A program made the position numbers and the translations under genes. From contig VXAU01000767.1 of assembly GCA_013399695.1 (NCBI GenBank), forward strand, positions 24,872 to 88,871: a DNA stretch of 64,000 nt. Reading direction: 5' to 3'. This document shows, in pieces, positions 1-12,900 of the stretch. This stretch comes from Formicarius rufipectus. Its lineage: Eukaryota > Chordata > Aves > Passeriformes > Formicariidae. Each line of letters opens with the position of its first letter. The first letter of the stretch is position 1. The notes beneath the pieces are model-generated. The model worked only from the letters and a program-made list of their open reading frames with translations, did no database searches and had not been told where the DNA came from.

Positions 1-104
1 GACCGGCGGCTCGCGGGGCCGCCGGGGCGGGGAACGGGGGCGGGGCGACCCGGGGAGGGCCGGGTCGGTGCGGCCTAACGCTGCCTGTCTCTTCTCCACC
101 GCAG
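1..104 (+). other. ABCF2: 3' end of an ABCF2 5'-UTR intron, CpG-rich
   Basis: Very GC-rich sequence that ends in a good splice acceptor: a branch-point-like CCTAAC at about 74-79, a pyrimidine tract, and CAG at 102-104. The ABCF2 start codon lies 15 bases downstream. I infer a noncoding first exon and promoter upstream of the window, as in mammalian ABCF2. Confidence 0.6.
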
Positions 105-119
105 CCCCTCCCCCGCGCC

Positions 120-3100
120 ATGCCCTCCGACCTCGCCAAGAAGAAGGCGGCCAAGAAGAAGGAGGCAGCCAAGGCCCGGCAGCGGCCGCGCCGGGCCCCG
201 GAGGAGAACGGCGATGCCGGGACGGAGCCGCAGGAGGTCCGACCCCCGGAGGCCAACGGAACGGCGCTGCCAGGTGAGGGGGCGGCCAGTCCCATGTCTG
301 CCCCGCGTGTCCCGGGGCGAGGGGTCTGCCCGGGACCGTTCCCGTCGGGACCGCGTGCGCTCGGCTGTGTTCCGGCGGGGTGAACCGGGACATTGATCCT
401 TTTCTCATGAAACACTTCGGACATGGGCTGCGCCGAGCCAGGCGGCTGCGGCGGCTGTCGGCAGGGCAACTCTGCCCTGGGACAGCAGGACCGCACCCGG
501 GGGCTCCCCATGTGCCGTGAGTATGAAGGATGCCTGTGGTCCACACTCGAGTCATGGCAGTGTGAAGCTGGAGGGGGCAGATGGTGTCTCCCTTCATACA
601 GACACTGCCCCGATCTTCTGCTACTTAATGGCCAGACCCGTTTAGGGATTTTTTTCGGGTTTTTTTTGCGTGAGGTAGTTTGGGGGTTCTTTGCTGCTGC
701 AGGACCCACTTCAGCGTTTGGATTCTTTCCGTTGTTGCTGCTATTGCTGTGCCGCTGCCCTCACCTCGTTCCGCGGTGTGTTCGCAGTCTGCGGTCGGCG
801 ATCCCGTCTGTGGGAGGGACCTGGGGCCGTGCCGGGCGCGCTCGGGCCGCGCTCGCGCCGCGCACTCATTGGCGCAGCCGCCGCTCCTCATTTGCATGGC
901 GCGCCCCGATTGGTGCTGCGGGGGGAGGGGGCGGTCCCGGCGCGCGCCGTGCGGAGTCTGCGCCGGGACCCGGCACGGAGTGTGCCGAGTTGGAAGGGAG
1001 CCACAGCGATCATCGAGTCCAACCCCTGGACTGGCCCTGCACAGGACCATCCCCAGCAATCCCACCGTGTGCCCCAGAGCATCATCCAAACGCTCCTGGA
1101 GCTCTGGAAGCCTTGGTGCTGTTACCACCGTCCCGGGGAACCTGTTCAGTGCTCAACCACCCTCTGGGAGAAGAACCTTTTGCTGGTACCCAACCTCAAC
1201 CAGGCACTGGAACAGCCCCCAGGACCGTGATCGTGGCCCCAACCCTGGCAGAGCTCAAGGAGCATTTGGACAGTGCTCTCAGGCCATCGTGGCATTGTTG
1301 GACTGGATGATCTGGGAGGGAGGGGGGTCACTTCCAGCTCAGGATACCTTGTGATTCTATGTGTCGATAATTGCATGTTTCTTATTGGCAGTTTCCCATT
1401 AGCTATTTACACATCAGGGGGAAAACTTCCTTGCTGCTCTTCACTCCCTGGTTTGGTCATTGTTGTCCCTGCTCTGTGGCACTGTCCAGAGGAGTCCTGT
1501 GTGACATTTTGTGCTCCTTGGCTAAGGCACATTTGCCGTGGTGTTCATAGTGATTTTGCTGAGTAGGTGATTTTGGAAGGAGCACTGGGTGCTCACAGCC
1601 AAAGTGTCATTCAGGTCTCTGCTCTGAGTAGCAGCAGTACTCAGTACTGGTGACATTTACTGCTTCCAAGGGCAGCATCTCACTGAGCAGAAAAATTGGC
1701 CTGGACATAAGGTCAGCATGACAGGAAAGAGGGTGGTGAGTCTCTAGCACAGGCTGCACAGAGCAGTGTGGCTTCCTCTGGAAGTGTTTCAGGCCAGGTT
1801 GGATGGGTCTTGGAACAACCTGGTCTAGTGGAAGGTGTCCCTGCCTATGACGGGGGTTGGGAATTAGATGCTCTGTAAGATCCAACGCAAACCATTTTAG
1901 GATTCTGTGATTGTATGACTTGCTTATATGGTAGGAGGAAAGAAAGAGGGGCACATACAGATGGACATAGTAGTTTCTCAGAAAATTAGTAGGACCTGTT
2001 CCAGGTCCTGCTGCTTCTTCTGTTACCTTTTCCTTCACTTAGTTTCTAGACAATTTTTTTGGCTTACCCTTTCCTTAAGTTTGCAAGCAATACTCTGTAA
2101 GTTCTCCCTATCAATAGTCCTTCTTGCAGGGAGGATGAGTCTCATCACACTCAGATAACTGGCGTGCTCTTCTGGCTGCTCCCTTAGTTCTAATAGTCCT
2201 GTCTCATTAAGATGATATTTAGATATTTAGCAGGTGGAAGTTCTTGTTAGACTTAAAATATATCCATCTGCTAAGCTGAAAAGCTGAGTGTCATTGCATC
2301 TGGGTCTCCTGAACTATTCTGTGGAAATGGGGGCCTGGAAGTTGTTTTTGTAGTCTTGGGCCTTTTGGTACAGGAGTTTATGGCTTCCCTTGTGCTTGTA
2401 AATCAGTAACAATTCTGGTCTTGTCTGCATATAGAGGTGGACGCTCTTACAAAGGAGCTGGAGGACTTTGAATTAAAGAAAGCTGCTGCCCGAGCTGTGA
2501 CAGGGGTGCTGGCCTCCCACCCCAACAGCACCGACGTGCACATCATCAACCTCTCGCTGACCTTTCACGGCCAGGAGCTGCTGAGTGACACCAAACTGGA
2601 GCTGAACTCCGGGAGACGCTACGGCCTGATCGGACTCAATGGCATTGGTAAGCTGTGATGTGGCTCCCTGGAGCTCAGTCAGGGTATTGTGCGGCTGAGG
2701 AGCTGGGCGGGTGCAGGTGGGAAATGCTGGAAACCAGAAAGAGGCCTGTTAGACAGACGTGGCTGGGACATGGCAGTTCCCGTTTTCCCATGTCTCTTCC
2801 CAGGCAGGGGAATTGCTGGGATTACTGGTAGAAGTCTGAGGTTGCATTCTGGCTTTGCACGGTGTATTTGAACTTGTTTCGGTGGAGAGTTGGGTGAGAT
2901 GTCTGGAATGTGTAAATCTGTCTGCTTGCTGTTTACGGGATTTTCTTAGTAGTGCCAGTAAACTCAGTGCTGATGGTATTGGTCAAAGAACTTGCACAGT
3001 ATAGAGGACTGGAGAATGTGTGGTTTGGCCTGACTGGGGAAACAACTGTACAGTCCCTGGAGAAGGTGTCAGAACACTGAGAGATGCATAATATGATTGT

Positions 3101-6100
3101 GACTGGAGAAGTCCTAGTAAGAGTGACCGGCTGGTTTAACCTTCAGGAAAACACAGGTTCTCTAGTGATGAGTACATTACTTTCCTCCATGTTAGAAGTC
3201 TTTAGAATCTGGGATCACGGTAACAGCTGTTAGACTTGGTTAGGCAGCAGGAAGTACAACAGAGATAAAGTTCTCTAAATCTGGGCAAGGGCTGAAGTGC
3301 AGTGGTTTCCAAAAAGCTTCTTCATGTCTCAGTCCTGTCCTTGAGGTGGTCAGCCTTAGCTTGGAGGGCAGCCTGTCCCAGTGAGGCAGAGGAGTCTGCT
3401 GTGTCTTCAGTTCTTCTGGCCTCTTGGGCAAGAAATTACCCAGGACTTCCTGGGTTTGGAAAGGGAGGGAATCAATGGGATCTGAGCGCATTTCTTCTGT
3501 TTCACTGTGACATTGTATCTCACTGAATCTAATAATTCATTGTGGAGTGATTATCTGCACACAGGGAAATCCATGCTTTTATCAGCTATTGGGAAGCGTG
3601 AAGTGCCCATCCCAGAGCATATTGACATCTATCACCTGACTCGAGAAATGCCTCCCAGTGACAAGACCCCTCTGCAGTGTGTGATGGAGGTGGATACAGA
3701 GAGGGCCATGCTGGAGCGAGAGACGGAACGTCTGGCTCATGAAGACGGTAAAGCTCCTCCGAGTCCCATTTCCTTCCCCACCAAAGAAAATTTGCATTCC
3801 TTGGCAGTTTTCACATACTGTGGTACCTGTTTTCCCCAGCTGACACAAGGGAGTGACACTAGTGGGATAACAATTCTTTGGATTAATTATTCCATGCAGC
3901 TTCTTAGGAAGTGTCTCCTCAGGCTTGGGAATGAAGGGGGCTGAAAAGGAGTAGAGCAGAGGGACTGTGAGCTTTCCCAGCTGTGCAGAGGTGCAACTGT
4001 GAGCCCTTTACTGGCAGAGGTGCCGACAGGCAGGCTCTCTTTCAGCGGAATGTGAGAAGCTCTTGGAGTTATATGAACGTCTGGAGGAGCTGGATGCTGA
4101 TAAGGCAGAAGCACGGGCCTCACGTATCCTTCATGGCTTGGGGTTCACGCCAGCCATGCAGAGGAAGAAGCTGAAGGACTTCAGTGGTGGCTGGCGAATG
4201 AGAGTGGCTCTTGCCAGGTGAGTGGTATAGTGCCTGCTGCCTCCTGGGAGAATGCCTGCCTGCTCCTGACTCCACAGAGCCATGGATAGAGTTCTAAGAA
4301 CTCAGAGAAGAGCTGAGAGGTTTTGGATTACCTGCACCCAACCTACACTGTCATCTCCCCTGTCCTTGCAGAGCCCTCTTCATTCGGCCTTTCATGCTGT
4401 TGCTCGATGAGCCTACAAACCACCTTGACCTGGATGCCTGTGTGTGGTTGGAGGAAGAACTGAAAACGTAAGCACGGAGGAGTTTGCTGCTTCTGTGGGT
4501 TGTACTTTTCTGCTGGAACATCTTGTTAGCATGTGAGCAAGTGCTGCAGGAGTGGCTGTCTATGGTTCCTGTGGCTATGTAACTGTGTTGCAGTAGCAAT
4601 GACATCTTCTGCATGCTGCTACGTGGGGTTCTTGATGCAAGGGTAATAAAGTCAAGAGAAACCCCTGTATTCCCATCACTGAAGAAATGAGAAATGCTCG
4701 TTAGTAGTTCCAGGTTCAAGATGTTTCCTGGAGAGCCAGGAGCAGACCTCAGCAGCCTGTGTACCAGCACTGTGTGCTGTACCAGTAGCATGAGCTTTCT
4801 AGCTCATCTTCCTGCCCACCATTTCCCTGTTTTCACAGAACTGTAGTATCTGAGTGTGCTGGTTTCATCTTGTGCTAGAGTGTGTCAGGTGACTGGTTTT
4901 CATAACCAAAGGTAAAATGTTCAGGTGTAAGGCTAAAAGCTTAGGAATAGTTATGAAATGAAGGCTGTCTGGAATGTACATTTAAGGGACTGTATTATGA
5001 GAAGGGCTTTGTCTTTGCAGAGCTTTTTCCATCAGCCTTGTCAGTTAAACATTTTGCATACTTCCTTTAAAAGTCAGATGTTTTAGGGAAGAACTTTGAA
5101 CCTCTTTTTGGGAGGTTTTGACTGATTGTATGGAAGTGGAGTGGAGCCAGGTGCAGGGTGCCTAATGGATGGGAGTCTACCAATGGGAAAGTGATCAGTA
5201 AAGGTTGAAACTTCTTGGAAGTATGATGGTAGTGAAGTGAGCTGCCACATGGGCAGCCAGATTTGGGCTTTTTATGACAGCAGGCGAAGACAGTGGAACG
5301 GTGTAGGGTGTTTTACCATGGTGAAGAGTGTTGGCAGGATTTACTCAATGCAGCTGGCTGTAGCTGTTTTACTGCCAATTTCCTAGAACATCTCCCAGGC
5401 TGTGACCTTTTTGCTCTTAGTCTGAAGGCAAGAGAGGTCTGGTGCATATGAAGTCTGTGTCACCATCAGGGCCAAAACCTGGGAATTTTTTTCCTTGCTT
5501 AGTCTCTAATAACTTACATGGTGCCCCAGGTTCAAGCGGATCCTTGTGCTGATATCCCACTCCCAGGACTTCCTGAATGGTGTCTGCACCAACATCATCC
5601 ACATGCACAACCGCAAACTCAAGTACTACACAGTGAGTGAACAGTGCCCTGTGCCACTGGAAGAAACAGGAGCAGTGCTCTGGGTACATCTGGTAGCCAA
5701 TGGTCTCTTTCCAGGGAAATTATGATCAGTATGTAAAGACTCGCTTGGAACTAGAAGAAAATCAAATGAAGCGATTCCACTGGGAACAAGATCAGATTGC
5801 CCATATGAAGGTACCTGCCTGGCTGCATAAGCACCTTCCTACCCATGCAGGTTGGCATTCCTGCCCCTCCTCAGCTTTGTCACTGTGGATTTTGTCTGAC
5901 TCTGCTTTGTTACAGAATTACATTGCACGATTTGGCCACGGCAGTGCGAAGCTGGCCAGGCAAGCTCAGAGCAAGGAGAAGACCCTTCAAAAGATGATGG
6001 CTTCTGGCTTGACAGAGAGAGTCGTGAATGATAAGGTAGGATCAGACATAGGATTGCACCCAGTGTTGGAAACATGGGCTATAGATGCAGAATGATCTTT

Positions 6101-9100
6101 AGCAGAGAGCAGGAATGGTGACAGAGCTGGGAGCAAGAACAAGATATGCTTCCCGATGCCAAGGATTCCTGTACTCAGCATGAAGTAATGCTGAGCACTG
6201 GGAAGAGGAGGAGGAATTTTATAGGGGAAAGAAGTGGAATTGTCATACCAATAAGGCTATTTTGCAGATACAGAAATCAGAAATGAATGTCAAAGGCTCA
6301 CAGAAGATGGGGGAGGATGCTCAGAGCAACTCATACTTGTTTGAAGAGTACAAGCCCACATTTGCTTCAAGGGGGAAGAAATAGGGACTTGTTAGGCAGC
6401 AGATGAGCTTGCAAGAAGCTTATCAGAATATATCTGTGCATGAGCTGATAGAGGGGCTTATAAAAAGTCACAGTCTGGTGCCTTGATCTGCAGCTGATGT
6501 AGGTAGTGAGGGATGGTCGTACTGGAATGTCCAGGCTGTCTGGTGCTCTGGAGTGTCTCATAGGTGGATATTCTGTGTTAACAGACTTTGTCATTCTACT
6601 TTCCGCCCTGTGGGAAAATTCCCCCTCCTGTCATCATGGTGCAGAATGTCAGCTTCAGATACACCAAGGATGGGGTGAGTATGAGGAGCGTGCATGCTGA
6701 GATCACTTGTGCTTCTTGCCTTGTTTGAGGGAGGCAGTTGACTGAACTTCCTAATCAGGTAACAGTGTATAACTAGTGAAGCAAACTCCTTGGCAGTGAT
6801 AATTCTGGGTCTGCTGAGGACTGAGTATTACAGGTGCAGCAGGGAGGTTCTGGGGAATAGTGAAAAGGCATAATATGTGTCATGATTTTTCTGGTTTGCA
6901 GCCATGGATCTATAATAACCTGGAGTTTGGGATTGACCTGGATACCCGTGTAGCTCTCGTTGGACCCAATGGAGCTGGAAAGTCTACACTGCTGAAACTG
7001 CTCACAGGAGAGGTTTGCTTTCTACCTTGTCTGCCCTGCTCTGGACTTTTATTCTTGGGATAGTTTTCAACAAAGCTGCACTCATTCAGGCCTTGGAAAT
7101 TCTAAGGTCTTGTTGCAGTATAGGGCTTATTCTCTCAGGTTGTGTGTTTAGGCTGCCTCCTCTGTGCCACAGTGGAGATGGCTGGATTCTGTATTTCTGA
7201 CATACAACAAGAGGAGAGAATTCCTGCTGAAATGATTTTATCTTCCCTTTCTAGCTGCTGCCCACAGATGGGATGATTCGCAAGCACTCGCATGTGAAGA
7301 TCGGTAGATACCACCAGGTAGTCCCTGCAGCGGTCCCCAGGGATAGGGAATGCTGAGGAAAAACCTGTCAGGAATGAGCGACCTTGCCCCTCTAGTTCTG
7401 CTTTTAAGGCACCTTCCTCTGCTTCTCAGAGATGGGGGAAGGGACTGTTCCATGGAATGGGCACCAGCTCATGTCCTTACCCTGCTGACTGTAGTCCTTC
7501 CTGTTCAGCCTCCCACCTGCTATGGGAGAGCTGGTTGGCTTGTGTTTGGTAGTGGACAAGCCTGCTATTCTAAAGCAGCATTCCTGCTCCTGAAATGGAA
7601 GTTATTCCATAATAGTTCAGGGACTATCCTGTGTGTGGGATTATTGGCTCTTGTGTTCTGCTGCTCACCTGGTACCAGAGGGGTGTAAAGGGAGAAGTGC
7701 TTTGGGCCATGAAGCGAGTGGTCTGCACAGCTTGAAGCTGACTTTTCTTCTCTGTCAGCACTTGCAAGAGCAGTTGGACTTAGACCTCTCTCCCCTGGAG
7801 TATATGCTGAAATGCTACCCAGAGATCAAGGAGAAGGAGGAGATGAGGAAAATCATTGGCAGATATGGTCTGACAGGGAAGCAGCAGGTGAGTGTGAGCT
7901 GTTGAAGTTTGCTTTTTGCTCATTAGGGGAGTAGAGCTGCTGTGTTTTCCTCCAGTGATGTCTGACAGTGTGATACAGTATGCAGCATGGCTCACCATAG
8001 CATCAAAATGCTTTTTCCACCTATGCCTTTGAAACTGGTGAAAAAAAAAAGGCTCCTGGGAACTTTACTTGGATCGCAGCAATTCATCGGTTGGAACAGG
8101 TGACCCACTCAGAATCTGGGTGGAAAGAAGACAAGATTGGTATAGTGCCAGACCCAAGAACACTTTAATTGTAACTTGAACTTGTTTGCTTATCTCTCAT
8201 TTCGGAGATGAATACCAGGCAGAAGTGTTAGAAGATTCTCAGCTGGGTATGAGGTGCTTTTGGTTCAGACAAGACACTCACCAGTACTCCTAAGTCCAAG
8301 CATGATGTGCTCCTGTACATCACACATGACGTGTATCAGGAGGTGTCCACATTGCTGCAGTTCAGTGTTGATTTTTACATTGTTCTTGCCCATTTATCAC
8401 TGCAGAAGTTGAGAGTAGTTTGATGGTTGAATCAGTGAACACCAGTCAGATGCTAGTCAAGTGTCCTTGTGCATCTTTGGCACAAGCTGGGTCCAGCGGT
8501 GGAGAGTTCTTTAGAAGTCCCTGGAATTCCCTTGTTCCATGGGTGGGAGAAGCTCAGTGTGGCTATAAGGCTGACTGAACATTTGTCATCTTGTGTAGTG
8601 GAGCTGCTGGGAGTCCAGGGTGAGACCCCAGTGTTCAGGGTCAGCAGGGAAGGCTGTGAAGTCCTTGCAGAGCTTGAGTCATGTCTCTGTTGGGCAGGTG
8701 AGCCCCATCAGGAACCTCTCAGATGGACAGAAGTGCCGCGTATGCTTCGCCTGGCTGGCCTGGCAAAACCCCCACATGCTCTTCCTGGATGAGCCCACCA
8801 ACCATCTGGATATAGAAACCATAGATGCTCTGGCAGATGCTATCAATGAGTTTGAAGGAGGGATGATGCTTGTCAGCCATGACTTCAGACTTATCCAGCA
8901 GGTAAGGACAGTCATGAATTTTGTTAGAATATAATTAAAAGAAGATGTTTTCAACTGACTTGCTCTTACTCATCACAAAAAGATGGGTGAGTTAAAAAAA
9001 TTCACTGCATAAAATTTCCTTACGGTATTCATGTTAAACAATTATTGAGATAGCCTAGGAAAACATTAGGAAATTGAAATAGATTTTTAAAGAAACCACA

Positions 9101-9618
9101 AATGTCAAGTACTGATTTGTCAGCTATAGCTTTGGCTGAAACTTGAGGTAGAATTTTATTTTTTGGTGTGTGATCAAGGACTACTTCTGTTTCAATTCTC
9201 AGTTTAGCAGGAAAGGCAAAGGCATTTCTTAAAGTGAATAAAATCAGAAATGTAGAGGGGTCCAGGAATTTCACGTATAAAGTCTTGTATAAATTATGCA
9301 GAGTAAAACAAGGAAGATGTTTCTCTACAGCTATTTTCTTTGGTACTTGAAATGTGAAAGTTACTAAACTTTTTTTGCCAGACTTCAGAGAATAGTTTTT
9401 CATTAACTTTATAATTTTGGTAAGATTATAAAATGCTGTACTGCAAACCTCTTTTCCTCCTCCTTCCATGCTTCTCTCAGGTCGCACAGGAGATCTGGGT
9501 CTGTGAGAAGCAGACAATCACCAAGTGGCAAGGGGACATCCTTGCCTACAAGGAGCATCTCAAATCAAAGCTGGTGGATGAGGACCCACAGCTAACCAAA
9601 CGGACCCACAACGTGTGA
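120..9618 (+). CDS. ABCF2: ABCF2, ATP-binding cassette subfamily F member 2
   Basis: Cytosolic ABC ATPase without membrane domains, of the GCN20/ARB1 type tied to ribosome function. Coding exons: 120-273, 2435-2647, 3565-3747, 4046-4217, 4372-4467, 5530-5632, 5715-5810, 5916-6035, 6585-6674, 6902-7012, 7255-7317, 7759-7887, 8698-8901, 9481-9618. All introns are GT-AG and phases match, giving 623 residues, the usual length. The N-terminus is lysine-rich (residues 5-20). Domain 1 has Walker A GLNGIGKS (about 118-125), signature FSGGW (229-233) and Walker [12 protein letters not shown] (250-260). Domain 2 has GPNGAGKST (430-438), LSDGQ (517-521) and [11 protein letters not shown] (538-548). An ABCF linker lies between the domains. 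The start has a purine at -3 and follows a splice acceptor. Both ATP sites look intact. ABCF1 and ABCF3 are excluded by the near-complete match to ABCF2. Confidence 0.97.
780..977. promoter_or_regulatory. Promoter-like CpG-rich patch inside ABCF2 intron
   Basis: Within the intron at 274-2434, a CpG-dense block carries two inverted CCAAT boxes (ATTGG at 868-872 and 909-913), a perfect octamer ATTTGCAT (890-897) and a GC-box-like run at 921-933. It ends abruptly where a CR1 fragment begins near 978. The motif set is typical of TATA-less or bidirectional promoters. No coding exon was found next to it, so its use as a promoter is inference. Confidence 0.4.
978..1198 (-). mobile_element. CR1 LINE fragment, minus orientation
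   Basis: Reads as the complement of the CR1 3' region. It starts with TTGGAAGGG and then ATCATCGAGTCCAAC, phrases found when CR1 3' ends are read antisense, and continues to the ACCCTCTGGGAGAAGAACC segment. It is truncated and moderately diverged. It lies head to head with the next fragment. Confidence 0.8.
1202..1362 (+). mobile_element. CR1 LINE 3' fragment, plus orientation
   Basis: Sense CR1 3' end with GGCACTGGAACAG, AGCTCAAGGAGCATTTGGAC, TTGGACTGGATGATC and the terminal GATTCTATG. Relative to the opposite copy just upstream it lacks roughly 30 bases. Together the two copies form a long imperfect inverted repeat with a loop of about 50 bases. Confidence 0.8.
1772..1920 (+). mobile_element. 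CR1 LINE 3' fragment
   Basis: Sense CR1 tail: GGCCAGGTTGGATGGG, AACCTGGTCTAGTGGAAGG, TGTCCCTGCC and the terminal GATTCTGTGATTGTATGA. It is a 5'-truncated copy of about 150 bases in the first coding intron of ABCF2. Confidence 0.9.
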
Positions 9619-9965
9619 GCTGAGGAGCCCCTGTCCCCAGTGCTCCGTGGGGCTGGCAGTGACCACGGGCCGCCCGCCCGCCGGTGGGAGTGGGACTGCT
9701 GCTCTCGCTGGCTGTGTTCTAGGATTGCTGCAATACTGCTTCCCCCCGACTTGCCTTGCACCTCTGTGTCTGGACAGAGCTCTTCTCTCCCAGTCTGGCT
9801 ACATTTGGGCAACTTCTCCTGCCTCTTCCTTCCCAATTTCTGCTTCAGTTTAGATACTTCACTTCAAACTCCTCTGGCCTTGGTTTGTTTTTAATTATTA
9901 TTTAACAGTGTAATTAACAGATCTGCCTGAGAATCCATCAGTCAATAAAGAGGGAAGAACAATCT
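9619..9965 (+). other. ABCF2: ABCF2 3' UTR and polyadenylation signal
   Basis: Sequence after the stop codon contains a canonical AATAAA at 9944-9949, followed about 20 bases later by a T/G-rich stretch. Cleavage is expected near 9965. This gives a short 3' UTR of about 350 bases. Confidence 0.8.
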
Positions 9966-12900
9966 TGTTTTGTGAGTTGTGGTAGTTGGGGCATGGTGGG
10001 GCTCAGCTTTGAATGAGGATCAGCCCTTCCTGCTTACGGTTCAGTTCCTCAGGACAGCCAAAGCTGTGGCAGAACTTGAGAGTTACATGAGGTGGTGAGT
10101 ATTGAGCAGTGAGCAGGACCCTCACACCTCGGACTCCTCTGCTCAGCCAGAGCCAACACCAGGTTTCCATCAGGTGACAGAAGGGACAACAAACCATGGA
10201 TGCGTCTGCAGTATATGATGACAGACACAAGTGGAAAGGATTCTGAAGATCAAAGTCAGAGACACAATGTAGATCTGTGGAACACCAGCGTGTGTTCTCT
10301 GCAACACTGGCTCAGGTGTGGCTTTTTCCTTCACCCTGAAATGTCTAATAATATGAGACTCAATAATGCAGGATTTTTGGACTGTGAGTTATTTGTTCCT
10401 CGACAGGTTCCTTAGAGACTAACAAACTAAACTTAGTTTATTTTGTTCTCAGTAGCAGATTTTTGGAAGAATTGGTATTTAAACCTCACCCTTTGCCACA
10501 GAAGCTTGAATAAAATAAATTTTTAATCTCTTATTATTACAATTAAAAGGTAGTAGAGGGAAAGGTAGTAAATCAAACCAAATAGATTCTTTTGATCATA
10601 AGTTACCATTTTAACTGCTCTCATGAATTTCATAAGGTTGTGAGGCGATGCTGAGTATCGTGACCTATCAAGCTGTGATCTGCCTGGCTTGGCAATGTGG
10701 GCCAGACATGACATCCAGGATGCTCCTCGGGAGAGTACAGGAAGCAGCAAGGCTGGGGCTGAGCATCTCCCCATCAGCTGGGGAGGGAGGGAGTGGGCTG
10801 CACTGGGCACTCTTTTGTTTTGGCTGTAGGACAGTATTGAAGAGTGCTCCCTTCATCTTGTCAGATTCACAAGCTGGACCAGAGCACAGGGGTGGAGCAG
10901 CACCTTCTCCAAGAGGGCTGCACTTTTTATTCTGACCCTTGTGGTGGCTGTGCTGTGGGGTCAGGCTGTGTGCTTGGTGCTGGTGGCCGAGCTGCTTTGT
11001 TGGGGCTGCACACAGGCTGAGTTTGTGGGGTAGTTCCGCTGGATGTGGTGAGCCGAGATAGTTCTGGCAGACTCCAGCCTGTGAGTGGGGTGCTGAGCAT
11101 GCTCCATTTGCATCGAACAGGTGACCAGCCCATCTCCTTGACCAGTCTGTTCTATTGCTCCTTAGGTCATGTGTCTGGGCTTGCTCCTCGGTACAGCCAC
11201 TGTCCCATTTCCTCAGCAGTGGGATGTACAGCGTGTTCTCTGTGGAATGGGGAATGTTGAGGAGCAGCCTGAAGCTGCAGTTCTGCTCCTGACCTAGAGA
11301 TGGATCTCTCTGACTACCTGATGACAGATCCATTCTCGCAGTGTGGGAAGGATCCCCGTGCTGCTTTGCTAAGAGCAATCTACCTATGCACCGTTTAACT
11401 TCCCTCCCTGGTATCCTGGCTCTCTTGGCAGATGCCCGCACAACCAGCCAGGTAAGGTGGAGATTTATGACAAGATGAGTGGCTGTTTCCTGAAGGTGGA
11501 GCATTGGCACTAAGGGAACCCCAGAGGAGTAAGGCTTTGATAGTACAAATGCTTGATTCTCCAGTACTCAAATCTGTGCATTCTGCGTTGTGTCATACCT
11601 GCCCCCCATCCTGTCACTGAAGGCTCAAAAATTGGAGTTGGTGAAAGGCCTCACATTCCTCTTACTAGACCCCTGCATTTCATTGCAGATGTGGACAGGT
11701 AGTGCAGATGAACCAAGACTGAGAGGCAGAAGGAGGAAGTTGCTCTTGGAATGGGCAAGTTCTGCACTGAACCTGCCCAGATTTTCCCTTTCACCTTTCC
11801 CATGTGGGAGTGGGTTCATCTCCAGGTATTCAGGGATCCTGCTGCTTGTTTCCCCCCAGTATATTTCCACGAGCTGCTAAGGGATGCCTGCACAAGATGT
11901 CATACATGGTCTTCCTTTTCTGAGTGAGCACTCGGTGCTTGGCAAAGATAAGCTTTGGTGAGAACTTCTCTTCAACTCAGCTATTTCCAAACTGGACTTG
12001 TGGCTCCATGCCCTTGTCCTAGTGGATCCAGTGAGATGTGGATGAAGTTGCTTTTGGAGGAGGGGGTAGACTCTGCCACCCAGCAGGGATTCACAGGACA
12101 GTGTGTGCTGTGAAAATGATCCACAAGCACTCTGGTTGCAATGAAAGCAAAACTTAACTCAGAGCCTGTGCAGGCTCTCTTCCAAACTGCCTTGGAACTG
12201 CCTTACTCCATGTTGGTCTTTAACTGGGTATGCCTGTGTCCTCACAAGTCTCCCAGTGAGATTTTGCCCATGTTTATTTTTAGTGAGCTGCGCATACCTA
12301 TGGGTTAGAAGTAGGGGTTTTTTTGGTCTTTTTTTTTTGCCTTGGTTGGCTCTTCAACCTCTCAAAAAGAGTACTAGAGTGTGACAAGCCTAATGAGTGT
12401 CCATAAAAATATCAGTAATGCCTGTGTTCTGTTTTCTTTTCTTATAAAAGAGCAATGGCTTAAGAGCATGTGCTGTTTCTCTCACAGTGGGGAGGACCAT
12501 GAGGCAGAGTACCCCTCTGGTCTGTTATGAGTGGAGCAAGCTTGAGGGAAGGGAACTTTTTGGGCAGTGGAGGCTGGCAACAGCATGCAGACCTGCATGT
12601 ATTCCTCTCCTGGTGTTGTGCCCTTTGGCAGCCATGCTTGTCAGGTGGCTGCTTCAGTGCACCATTAGATACTGTTCCAAACAGCAGAGGCCAGAATGGT
12701 TCAGCACTCAGAGGAAAATGAGCTGGTGATGGATAGCTCTAGTGATGCCAAAGCTGTTAAAATATGAACCTGTGATATACAGCCAGAGTTCCAGCAAGGA
12801 ATTCTCATTCTCTCTGTGATCAATTGCTGATGTGTGAGGATGGTGCTGGTCTGTGGCACTTTCCTTCTCTGTTTAGTCTGAGGTAGGGTGTTGTCCCTGA

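Noticed and set aside
625..1128. 167-residue minus-strand open frame in the first ABCF2 intron
   Set aside because: Its N-terminal part is translated CR1 3' sequence and the rest is the CpG patch.
10668..11510. 280-residue minus-strand open frame downstream of ABCF2
   Set aside because: Composition-driven frame without family similarity; not IQCA1L.
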